The notes beneath the pieces were generated by a model, which was not told where the DNA came from, made no database searches, and saw only the letters and a list, made by a program, of their open reading frames with translations. The translations under genes were made by a program, and so were the position numbers. Positions 50,300 through 59,645 of a stretch of DNA of 64,000 bases are shown piece by piece. Source of the stretch: Eupeodes corollae (lineage: Eukaryota; Arthropoda; Insecta; Diptera; Syrphidae); assembly GCF_945859685.1 (NCBI RefSeq), contig NC_079149.1, positions 118,517,575 through 118,581,574 on the forward strand, given 5' to 3'. How positions within the stretch are numbered: the first letter of the stretch is position 1; every line of letters starts with the position of its first letter.

Positions 50300-52410
50300 C
50301 CATGCAATGCCACTCTAAAAAAAAGTGTCATTAAGAGTTCTTCATTTGCTTCTAGAGGAAACCAAATTATTGATTTAATAAAAAACGTCACTTGATAGCA
50401 GTGTCAAATATTTGACGTCACTGAATAAGGATATGAGATAGTAGATATCAGTTGATAACAGTCGCTTGATTATATTTGAGTGTATTAGAGTTCTAGAATC
50501 ACTACTAGAAATAACGTCTGAAATATTTAACGTCACTATTTGAATAACTTACAGTCCGAGAAAAATCAACAGTATATACATTTTGGCTCATTAAATTAAT
50601 GTTGTTAACTCAAAAAAGAAAGGTACTGCTGCGTAAGACTTGGTTATAGAAAAAAACGATGGCTATTTGATGACGTTTTTCTATTGACGTTAATAATTTG
50701 GTGACCGAGAAAATAGACACTTCTGTATTAAAGTTGTAAGTATTACTTATAGTCCAAAAAAACAGTTGCCATTATATTATAGTCAATTACTTATAGTCAC
50801 TGATCATATCATATCATTTGTATTTTATAACAAGATTACAGTTAGATATGGCCAAACTTTGATGAACCATAATAGGAGATGAAAGACATCACTTTAAATT
50901 AATATTTAAGATAGAAGATAATACAATTAAAAATGTATTATTTAATATAATAAATTATTCCTGAATAAGCCAAAACAATGATTTTAAATAGTAAATGTAA
51001 AAAAAAGCTTAGATCACTTAATCAGAATCTGAGATAACAAACGTCACTATTATTATTAGTAAATAATACAACTATCAAACAATCAGGAAAAGCAGATATT
51101 ACTTGGTATTACTTTTATTTTTGAGGGCACTCACGTCAATTTGAGATATTAGACGTTTTTTTTTGTGGAGATAGATAACGACACCTACTAAGAAGCCAAA
51201 CAAAATGTCATTTTTGAAGTAACAGATGTAATTAGATTAGACCGTGTTATATAAATAATGTCACTTTGTTGATAGTAGAAATCACTTAAGGGGGTATTCT
51301 GGTCTAGAGACATGAAGTTAAGGTAATTTTTGAAGTGATGTAGAAAAAAGCAAGCAACAAATTTACCATCAATTTTTTTTTATTATTCACATTAGAAGCA
51401 TACAAAAAAAATAAAAAAGTCAAAAAAAAATCAAAATTCCGTTAGTTATCAGCTGATGGAGTGTTGCGTCTCAAAAATTTGGTGCGTGACCATACCCACG
51501 ATTTTAACTCTCCTAGAAATCTGAAACCAAAAACTAAAAAGATTAGTAATTTACAATAATGTCGCAATGTCTGGAACTACGGAAAAGTAACAAACATTTT
51601 TTTTTACAAAATGGCGGCTGTCTAAAAAAAAAATATAAAAAATTTACCATTTTTTTGAACATTCTTCGATTTGTTAAAAATAGTAAAAATGAAAATTTGG
51701 GGATGGCCGTAGTTCCGGACGTAGACAAGTTCCTAAAGAAGACTCCCTTAAAATTTCAAGTACATCGGTTCGGCAGAACCTGAGAAATCTGGGTATCAGA
51801 TTCAAAAAGACAATTCTGAGAAAAACGCGTTTAAAGTAACCCATTATGTCTTTTGTTCTATTAGTTACAGCCCAACCGATTTGGATGGCTGCTCAGCAAA
51901 ATATTTATTTCTCCGAAAATAATTTGAATTTGGGAAAATCCTCTCGTAGACATATTCTTAAATAGTTAAACTTTGAAAATATTAAAAGAAAAAAAAAAAT
52001 CGATTTTTTTTTAATTTCTAGACCAGAATACCCCCTTGAAGTAACCTTATTAAGTTTCACTTAAACAGTATTTTATAACTAAATATTAATTACTTATATG
52101 ATGACGTTCTGAAGTCACTAAATATCAGTTTGTAGTAAGAAAGCTAGTAGTTTTTTCTTTAATGATGAAAAATGAGAGTAGGTTAGCAGACGCTAAATCA
52201 TATCATGTTGTATACAAAGTCAATCATATAACAAACACGTCACTAAATTTTATGATTTAAGCTCTCAATTAGATACCAATTAATCACATAATGTCTGAGG
52301 TACGAGATGCCATTAAATTTCGGTCTAAAATAGTACAATTCACTAAATGTTGATACGAAATAACATATTTTACTAAATGACACTATATCAAACGTCACTT
52401 ATTTGAATTT
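50300..52410. repeat. Loose array of CGTCACT-containing motifs
   Basis: Variants of aacgtcact recur at irregular spacing, for example near 50384, 50410 (tttgacgtcactgaa), 50530, 51040 and 51260. After the MITE they continue near 52100, 52235 and 52393. Many are preceded by a tgagata or tgaaata phrase, suggesting a degraded short tandem repeat. The MITE at 51290-52037 interrupts the array. Confidence 0.45.
51290..52037. mobile_element. MITE with 21-bp terminal inverted repeats (piggyBac-like target?)
   Basis: The left end aagggggtattctggtctag and the right end ctagaccagaatacccccttt-type sequence (52016-52037, ctagaccagaataccccctt) are exact inverted copies over about 21 bp. Total length is about 750 bp. 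The flanks read TTAA at the left and TTGA at the right if the first and last five bases are GGGGG/CCCCC. This suggests a TTAA-targeting (piggyBac-type) origin with one mutated site. An internal inverted pair, gtctggaactacgg (about 51569) and ccgtagttccggac (about 51707), can form a second hairpin. No transposase. The open frames inside, on both strands, are not convincing. Confidence 0.85.
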
Positions 52411-53985
52411 TTTGTAAACTGCTATATTAAGAAAAGACAAAATTTCCTTCGAAACGTTTGGTTGGATAAATTTATTTTTTCTAAGAAAGAAGTTATCTTG
52501 TTACATTAAGTCATACCACTTCTTTTCTAAAAAATTCCTTAATTTCGGTTTAAAGAAAATACTTTAAGGAAAAAAATCCCCTAGAATATCATTTAGGGTT
52601 TTTCTTGTTGAAATATTTATATCAAAATATTTTAATCAAATTACCAACTCAAGTAAATAAAAGCTATTATTTCAAACACTCAATAAATTCTTAAGACAAG
52701 GATAAAGTGATAATTTTCTTCCTAGAAAAAAATACTTACAAAATCTATTTTCAATTTAAATTTTAACCTATTATCGGTTTTTAATTCCTATCAATATTCC
52801 ACAAAATAAACAAAATAATTTATTTTGTAGTACCTTAGGTAAACCCATTCTTCAAGTTGACCAGTTTACCTTCGTGCGTATATAGAACCTCAATTTTTGG
52901 TAGTCGATAGAAAGATACTCGTACCAGTTCTTAACTAAAATCTAAAAAGGAAATATCCTTGAATTGATTCTCTTCTCCCAAAATTGAAACTGCAAAATTA
53001 CTTCAGAAAACAATTGTGGCAAGTGAGTTGCCATGAATTTTCGGTTTATCTTAGAATTGAAAAACCAAACAACGAGGAATATAAAAGCAATGCAGGTAAA
53101 ATGTATAAAAGTAGATATATGTGTCTTATCTAAGTTGGAAATCCTTTTTTGGGAAAATATATGTATAATCTCGATTTCAATTATTGTTGTTTGTTTTAGC
53201 TAAATAAAATCAGTTCACTAGTTTAAATATGTACACACACATAGGTAGGTACTACTACTGATGCAAGTAGTTGATTATTTTATGCCTTTAAGGACATAGA
53301 AAGAGAGACGAATCTATGATTCAAGTGGATATTCACCACAAATTTTGTCGTTTTAATCAAGAAGATTTTCTAGAAAATAGTCTTCATAGTCCTGTATAAA
53401 TATATGCGTTTATATATGGTTATCTTATATATAATGAATACTTATTGCTTCAAGAACCAACAAGGTAAATTCACAGAATCTTATAAAATAAACTTACCTA
53501 AGCTCATTTGGAAAACAACAAAATGGTACCTAATGTTAAATTTATAAAATTAACCGCCAACTAAACTCCTATATATGGCTTGGCTATCGGATTTTCACAA
53601 TTTCAGAATAAAGGACCACTTCCTTATTACAACATGTTGTACATGTCTATGTAACACATATTTCTACCCAGGGCAACGAACAAATTGTTTGTTCGTTACT
53701 TACCTTAAACATATATATCTCTATGAAAATATAGATGGAGCTACATGTTTTCAGGTCCTGTGCTGATGTAACGTTACATGTGAATTAACATACCAACACA
53801 AATATAACAGACAAAACATTTACTTTGCACTGATTCAGTATTCAGGATAATATTATATTCTATAGAGACGATAAGAAACAAAAGGATTTGTTATGTGATG
53901 TGATGTGCTGTGTTGTGCTGTATAGGAATTTGTTTGTTGTTTTTCGCTTTTAAGCATCCCACCAGAATAAATTTAACTTACTTAC
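52411..53985. other. Intron sequence, no gene seen
   Basis: AT-rich, no recognisable element. A TGTGATGTGATGTGCTG-type run at 53893-53925 precedes RasGEF exon a. Confidence 0.5.
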
Positions 53986-54120
53986 CCGAAGAATTTCATT
54001 GCATACAAATAAACGTAGACGAGCTGACCACTCTAGATATGTTTCCAGATTGCAAGTTTTTTTTGGATCTTGCACACCTGGAGGGCCACCTGATGTTGAT
54101 GGTTGGTCCCATTTTTTTGA
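53986..54120 (-). CDS. RasGEF-domain protein, exon a (N-terminal part of CDC25 domain)
   Basis: A 135-bp, 45-codon exon on the minus strand, phase 0 at both ends. The acceptor is strong: a long CT-rich tract, then gtcaactag before TCAAAAAAATGG (54120). The donor is CTTCGG/gtaagt after 53986. It encodes SKKWDQPSTSGGPPGVQDPK, a likely disordered linker, then CNLETYLEWSARLRLFVCNE and ILR. The L..yl.w..rl...V..EIL pattern is the helix that precedes the R-x(3)-I..iA..C block (exon b) in RasGEF domains. Upstream exons (start codon and N-terminal part) were not found in the window. Confidence 0.8.
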
Positions 54121-54739
54121 CTAGTTGACAAAATAAAGAAGAAGAAAAAAACAACAGAATACACAAAATGTAAATTAATTTCTTTATACACAGTTCAAAA
54201 CCCTATGGGCTTTAGATTTACTGGATGTAGAATAAATACTAATGAAACTTTATTTTTTTTACATTGTTTTACAAAATTTTAAATTATTTTATATTTTTAC
54301 ATTAAAAATTAAATAAATAGATATATGAAGTAAAATATTATGCAGATTAAGAATTGCTTTTAATAGTTGAAAGTTATTTGGATTTATACTTTTACTATGT
54401 ACTAGTTTTTGAGCCGAACTTTAAGAATGTGGAGTTCTTTACCCAACTGTGTTTTCATATTATTTTAATATTCAACACTTTAAAGCCTATGTGCTTTAAG
54501 AGTTTTTAATAAAATAGTATTTTTTAAAACATTTTTAAAAGATAGTTTCGAATATAGGTCGAAGCTTTTTGCAAAATATTAAAGTTGATCTGACAAAAAT
54601 ATGTAAATTCCAAAAACGTATGTGCTTTAGAAAAAAGTCAAAAGAAATTTTTTTTTTTTTGTTGAAATATAGGGTCTTCCAATGAGTATTCTGTTCGTGT
54701 AAAGACTTTATTTTGAGTGATTCATCCATAAACCTGGAT
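54121..54739. other. Short stretch between RasGEF exon a and LINE B
   Basis: The first 35 bases form the pyrimidine tract (minus strand) of the exon a acceptor. The rest is AT-rich intron. Confidence 0.5.
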
Positions 54740-54741
54740 GA

Positions 54742-55500
54742 TGGATAATTTCGAGTCCAATTGATTTCGCACCACTCACAAATATATGTAAGATAAACTT
54801 AGAAATCGATCATCTACGACAAGAAAACCGAGAGTTATCCAATCAAATACAAATGTTTGAAAAACGCTGCTGTGCTTTAGAAGAAGAGCTCGAATTACAA
54901 AGTCGTGAAATTCGTGGAAAAAATTTAATATTTTCGATGCCCATTAGCACCAATAATCCACAAGAAAAAATTGATGACATAACCCAACTTTTGCTGGATA
55001 ACGAAGCACCCCGAATGCCAAGAGCTGTTAAACTCAGTGAAAACAATAACACAATCAAACTTAAACTTAACACCGGTTCGAATGAAATTGCAATGAAAAT
55101 GTTAAAAAATACACAAAAACTGAAAGGCACGGGTGTCTATATACAACATGATCGGAGTAAGCAATCACAACTTAAAAATCGCATTTTACTTGGCTATAGA
55201 AAAGCAATCAAAAAATGTAACCCAGCAGAAAAAATATTAATTAAAAACAATTCTCTTATAATTAATGATAAAAAATTTTATTTAAACAAAAACAATATCT
55301 TAAAATATCTAAACAAAAACGGAGAAGCAGAACTACAAAATATGTTCAACTCTATAAACTTAACAGCTGTCACATCTGTCAGAGAAAATATGCTGTCAAA
55401 CAACAATCATCAAGAAATAAATGTAATAGAACAGCAAATATCAACAGGGATGGTACATGAACATCAACATCAAAATTGTAATAGATTTGATAGAAACTGA
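54742..55500 (+). CDS. LINE B ORF1p, L1-ORF1-like RNA-binding protein (5' partial)
   Basis: The frame is open from just after a TGA near 54741 to TGA 55498-55500; the first ATG is 54853, inside the coiled coil. Order: an acidic/basic heptad region INLEIDHLRQENRELSNQIQ and onward to CCALEEELELQS (about 54803-54905), a likely trimerising coiled coil. Then REIRGKNLIFSMPIS starts an RRM-like domain, TIKLKLNTGSNEIAMKMLKN follows, and YIQHDRSKQSQLKNRILLGY and KKFYLNKNNI form the C-terminal domain. This matches the LINE-1 type ORF1 architecture, which coats the element RNA and acts as chaperone. The last 50 residues are unlike the family. The true start is missing, since the 5' end is truncated. Confidence 0.75.
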   Translation, partial: WIISSPIDFAPLTNICKINLEIDHLRQENRELSNQIQMFEKRCCALEEELELQSREIRGKNLIFSMPISTNNPQEKIDDITQLLLDNEAPRMPRAVKLSENNNTIKLKLNTGSNEIAMKMLKNTQKLKGTGVYIQHDRSKQSQLKNRILLGYRKAIKKCNPAEKILIKNNSLIINDKKFYLNKNNILKYLNKNGEAELQNMFNSINLTAVTSVRENMLSNNNHQEINVIEQQISTGMVHEHQHQNCNRFDRN

Positions 55501-58500
55501 AATTTAGAAGCCGTCAGTCAAAATAATGTTAAAATTTGTCTTAAAATAATTTCATACAATATATCAGGGTTAAATAATAAACTTTTATTTGTAAACTTCT
55601 TTAATTACATTAAAAATTTTGAAATATTTTTATTATTTGAAACACATGTAACAAAAGAGAACTTTATTAAATTTGAAAAATATTTTAGTGGTTATAAGCT
55701 TATGTGGTTAGAAGCAACTAAATCGTCAGATAAAGGGCGAGCAAGTGGAGGCACTCTATATGGGATACGATCTTCGTTACTAAATACATTCATTTTTGAC
55801 GAATGTGAAGGAACAACAATTGTAAAATGTGTGAAGGAGAAGAATATGTGTATCGTACCATGTTACATAAATTGCAATCACTGGAAAAATGATTTCGAAA
55901 AACTTTACAATACAATCCAAAGTCTAGATAGCAGCAGTATGAGTATACTCCTCATTGGAGACTGTAATGCAAGAACTGGAAAAAATCAAATAAAAATAGC
56001 AAAAAATATATCAAATCCTTCGATATCTACCAACGAAAGAAATTCAGCTGACAGTGTATGCAATAAAAACGGAGTGGAATTGCTCCAGTTGCTCCAAATT
56101 CATGGTTTAACAATTCTAAATGGATGTACAATAGGAGATAAAGATGGCCACCTCACCTTCATCGGCGCACAGGGTAAATCTGTGATTGACCTTTGCGCTG
56201 TAAATGATAAATGGATTGATCGTGTCAACAGATTTGAAGTTGAGTGTAAGACTTTCTCAGACCACATGCCCATAGTTGTGGAATTTTTAAACCAAGCACC
56301 TTCTACTGAAACAAATCTTAAACTTCTTCCTCGTCTTTGTTGGAAATATGAACAGAAAACTTCGTTTCAGCGAAATTTAGAAAATTTTTTACTAACTAAT
56401 GCCTTGCGAACGGAATCCACGGAAGATCTTTCAAATCAACTTACTGAATGTATTCGAAATTCTTATCCAAGCAAAACTATAAACCCGAAGTTATCATTTA
56501 AACAGGAATGGTTTGACAAAGAGTGCTGGAAAGCTAGAATAAAGTCGTTCTCCATTTTACGCACAATCCGTTCATCAAACAACCAACACCTTAGGACTTG
56601 GTATATCGAAGCCAACACAAATTACAAAAACTTATGTCGTCAAAAGAAAACTGACTTTGAAAACCAACAAGCTCTTCTTTTAGGACAAACTCGAAACGCC
56701 AAGGAATTCTGGAAGATTGCGAGGGAAATCAACGGAATGAATTATAAAATCGGTACAGGTGTATCGGCTGAATTACTTGCAAACCACTTTAAACTTCTCC
56801 TCTCAAATAATTCTAATCTGACAATCTCATACGCAGAACCTTTATGCATTGACGAATCACTAGACTCCGACATCTCTATTGAAGAAATACAATCTGTGTT
56901 GATGAAAGCGAAAAATGGAAAGGCGCCAGGTGAGGATGGTATTCCTTATGAGTTTTTTAAAAATGCAACACCTCAATATTATGACAACTTATGGACCCTG
57001 TTCAACAAAATTTTATCAACGGCAAGCATCCCCTCTTCGTTCAGGAAATCTGTGATCTTCCCGATCCACAAAAAAGGACCTTTAGACGTTGTAGAAAATT
57101 ATAGAGGAATCTCTTTCATGAATGTTATGTCAAAAATTTTCTGTGGTGTCTTAGTTGAAAGATTAGAGAGATGGGTTGAAAGGAAAAACATTCTGTCTGA
57201 ACTACAAGCGGGATTTAGAAAGAATTACTCCACTATTGACCAAATATATGTTCTTACGTCTATTGTTAAAGCGTTCCAAACCAGGAACAAAAAAGTATAC
57301 TCTTTCTTTGTTGATTTCAAAGCTGCCTTTGATCTTATTAACAGGGACGCTCTTTTTTACAAAATGTCGCAACTTGGTATATCGTCAAAATTCATTAAAG
57401 TGATTAGAGAAATGTACACGGATACTAATGCAGCAGTTTGGGATGGTACAACGTACTCGGAGTGGTTCGGAACTAATTCTGGTGTGAAACAAGGCTGTCT
57501 CCTCAGTGCATTATTGTTCTCACTCTTTTTAAACGACGTAGTAGATGATCTACCTGGTGGAGTCAGAATTGCTGGTACTTTAGTCAATGTGTTACTCTAC
57601 GCAGACGACCTTGTCATACTAGCTGAATCACCTGAGCAGATGCAATTGATGATAAATCGCTTGTCAAACTACTGCAAGAGATGGGATCTATCTATAAATA
57701 CAGAAAAATCGAAAATGATGGTCTTCGAGCGACATTCAAGAAATCATAATGACAGACAGTGGTATTACGATGGACAAGCTGTAGAAACCGTGAGAGAAAT
57801 TAAATACCTAGGTGTGAGACTTAGTTCAACTTTTAGTTTCAAGAACCACCTAGCCGAGAAAAGCAATAGCTCACAAAGCTTAATCAACCTAACCTGGAAA
57901 AATGTTTTTTCAAACAAAAGAATCACTTTATCCTCAAAACATAAGATATTTAATTCAGTTGTCAAATCAACCCTTTGCTACGCTTCTCAAGTCTGGGGTG
58001 CAGATGAGTACGAGGAAATAGAATTATTCCAAAGAAATTTTCTGAAGAAACTATTTAACCTGCCACAAAATACACCAAATTATTGTATTTACTTGGAAAC
58101 TGGCCTTCCAAAACTCCTAACCAACACTCTGAAATCTCAAGCTGACTTCATAATTAAGCTATGTAGTCATTATGAAGAATATCGACTTTCGAAGAAACTG
58201 TTTTTGTATGAGTTAAGGAACAAAGACTGGTGGTATAAAAAATGGCAGACTATTGGTAACGCTTGTGGTGAAAACTTAATAATTGACACTAACAACTTAA
58301 GCAATTTGAAAGAAAATCTCTACAACATTATTCAGAAGAATGAAGACGCATCTCGTGATATGTTCATCCTTAAGGCGCGAGAGTCTGATAACAGAGTCTT
58401 ATACAGCCAATTGGATTACAATCTAAAACAAAGGAACTACTTCCATGATTCGTTAAGGTATGATGAGATATCTATAATCTTCAAAGCAAGGTGCGAGGTC

Positions 58501-58761
58501 CTTCACCTCAATGGGAACCCCTATAATGGAAGCTTTAACCAATTCTGTTCGCTGTGCAACCTTAAAGCAAAAGAAGACTGCTTTCATATTATTAGTATAT
58601 GCCCTATATTCAGACCACAAAGAATTATGCATTTTGGTAAACCCACTTTAACATTACAAGAATCTGTACAACTTTTAAACGAATGTGAATGGAAAACTCT
58701 TAGCAATTTCTTGAAAACAGTTTACAAATACAGAAAATTGTTAATATCTGAATACATTTAA
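55501..58761 (+). CDS. LINE B ORF2p, AP endonuclease and reverse transcriptase
   Basis: Open for 1086 codons. I place the start of the frame at 55501, not at the first ATG (55702). The segment before that ATG encodes KIISYNISGLNNKLLFVN and FLLFETHVTKE, which carry the catalytic Asn and Glu of the AP endonuclease. Other endonuclease motifs are LLIGDCNARTGK (about 55950-55985) and SDHMPIVVEF (about 56260-56290). RT blocks: KNGKAPGEDGIPYEFFKNAT (about 56910-56970), ENYRGISFMNVMSKIFCGVL, QAGFRKNYSTIDQIY, FFVDFKAAFDLIN, GVKQGCLLSALLFSLF, and catalytic YADD at 57598-57609. The C-terminus has a CSLC-x8-H-x4-C knuckle (about 58546-58605). No stop or frameshift. It reverse-transcribes the element RNA at a nicked target. 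Confidence 0.9.
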   Translation, partial: NLEAVSQNNVKICLKIISYNISGLNNKLLFVNFFNYIKNFEIFLLFETHVTKENFIKFEKYFSGYKLMWLEATKSSDKGRASGGTLYGIRSSLLNTFIFDECEGTTIVKCVKEKNMCIVPCYINCNHWKNDFEKLYNTIQSLDSSSMSILLIGDCNARTGKNQIKIAKNISNPSISTNERNSADSVCNKNGVELLQLLQIHGLTILNGCTIGDKDGHLTFIGAQGKSVIDLCAVNDKWIDRVNRFEVECKTFSDHMPIVVEFLNQAPSTETNLKLLPRLCWKYEQKTSFQRNLENFLLTNALRTESTEDLSNQLTECIRNSYPSKTINPKLSFKQEWFDKECWKARIKSFSILRTIRSSNNQHLRTWYIEANTNYKNLCRQKKTDFENQQALLLGQTRNAKEFWKIAREINGMNYKIGTGVSAELLANHFKLLLSNNSNLTISYAEPLCIDESLDSDISIEEIQSVLMKAKNGKAPGEDGIPYEFFKNATPQYYDNLWTLFNKILSTASIPSSFRKSVIFPIHKKGPLDVVENYRGISFMNVMSKIFCGVLVERLERWVERKNILSELQAGFRKNYSTIDQIYVLTSIVKAFQTRNKKVYSFFVDFKAAFDLINRDALFYKMSQLGISSKFIKVIREMYTDTNAAVWDGTTYSEWFGTNSGVKQGCLLSALLFSLFLNDVVDDLPGGVRIAGTLVNVLLYADDLVILAESPEQMQLMINRLSNYCKRWDLSINTEKSKMMVFERHSRNHNDRQWYYDGQAVETVREIKYLGVRLSSTFSFKNHLAEKSNSSQSLINLTWKNVFSNKRITLSSKHKIFNSVVKSTLCYASQVWGADEYEEIELFQRNFLKKLFNLPQNTPNYCIYLETGLPKLLTNTLKSQADFIIKLCSHYEEYRLSKKLFLYELRNKDWWYKKWQTIGNACGENLIIDTNNLSNLKENLYNIIQKNEDASRDMFILKARESDNRVLYSQLDYNLKQRNYFHDSLRYDEISIIFKARCEVLHLNGNPYNGSFNQFCSLCNLKAKEDCFHIISICPIFRPQRIMHFGKPTLTLQESVQLLNECEWKTLSNFLKTVYKYRKLLISEYI

Positions 58762-58917
58762 ATACCTGCCATTTTGAATTTATTGAAAATTTATTTTATT
58801 TATAGTCATTAATTAAATTTAAAATATAAATTTGCCAATCAGGCTGACGGCTAAGCCATAGCTTTAAGATTCAAATTTTGTAACAAACTATTGTATTTAA
58901 CTGTTAATAAATGAATA

Positions 58918-58947
58918 ACTTACTTACTTACTTTACTTACTTACAAT
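58918..58947 (+). repeat. (TTAC)n 3' tail of LINE B
   Basis: Tandem ttac/ttta units close the element: acttacttactttacttac. Confidence 0.8.
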
Positions 58948-59385
58948 AATGTGTCTATTCACAGAACATAACTTGGCTGATTTTGAGTAGTGATTTTGGC
59001 CTGCCCTAATCAAATTCAACTAACAAACTTGGAAACTAAAAATTCGAAATTTTGACAAAAAAACACTTTACGTGGTCTAAGATCATGAGATTTGACCCCC
59101 TTTATAATGATCTTCTTCTGAGTTCTTCTAAAGTTTCAGGTCTATGCCGTTCAATAGCTTTAGAAAATTTACCAGAAGAAGTTATTCAACAATTATTAGT
59201 CTCCATATAAAATCAGGACATTTTTTTCTGACAAAAATTCTTACTTTTAGGCTATATTTTATTCGAGAATGGAATAAGAAACCAAAAATTTACTAGAAAA
59301 CAATTCCTGGCGTTTTTCCAACGAAAATTCTTGCGTTATTTCTTTTAGAACAATTTCTGGAAGAAGCTACAAATGGGGAACTAGG
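58948..59385. other. No feature seen
   Basis: AT-rich sequence between LINE B and SINE 4. Confidence 0.5.
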
Positions 59386-59645
59386 GCCTAGTGACTTACG
59401 ACTCTCAACCATTCCTGTGTGCGAGTAAGGTTGTCAGGGAGGGACAGGACCTACAGTTTTAAGCCGAATCCGAATGTCTAATTTGAGAAAGCAGTTTTCA
59501 TGAAAACAATTACTCTTGGAGGATTTGTCAATTCCTTGCAAGAAGCAGTACCCGTGAAAAAAGCTTTAGATGGCACAGCAGGGATTGAACCCAAAAAACT
59601 ATATCATGACAGTCCAATGCACTAACCATAATGCCAAGGGTACCA
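59386..59645 (-). mobile_element. tRNA-derived SINE, copy 4
   Basis: Reverse orientation. The head at 59643 reads ggtacccttggcattatggt on the minus strand, and the B box is gggttcaatccctg (about 59582-59595). The body matches copies 1 and 2 to the ggccctagttcc phrase near 59390. About 25 bases before the usual T-rich end (acaacggactgttgcgccac) are missing. More diverged than copies 1 and 2. Confidence 0.85.

Larger units (their letters stand above)
54740..58947 (+). mobile_element. LINE B: two-ORF non-LTR retrotransposon with intact ORF2
   Basis: The youngest LINE in the window. Layout: 5'-truncated ORF1 (open from about 54742), a single TGA (55498-55500), ORF2 in the same frame (55501-58761), a 3' UTR of about 160 bp, and a (TTAC)n-type tail at 58918-58947. 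Copies A and C in this window share the ORF2 and the 3' UTR phrase gctgacggctaagcc. No target duplication was found, partly because the 5' edge is unclear. It lies in an intron of the RasGEF gene in antisense. The RT resembles RTE/I-group enzymes while ORF1 resembles the L1 type, so I leave the clade open. Confidence 0.85.

Noticed and set aside
55702..55704. ATG 55702 as the start of LINE B ORF2
   Set aside because: It would remove the endonuclease residues encoded at about 55546-55655, which are in the same open frame.
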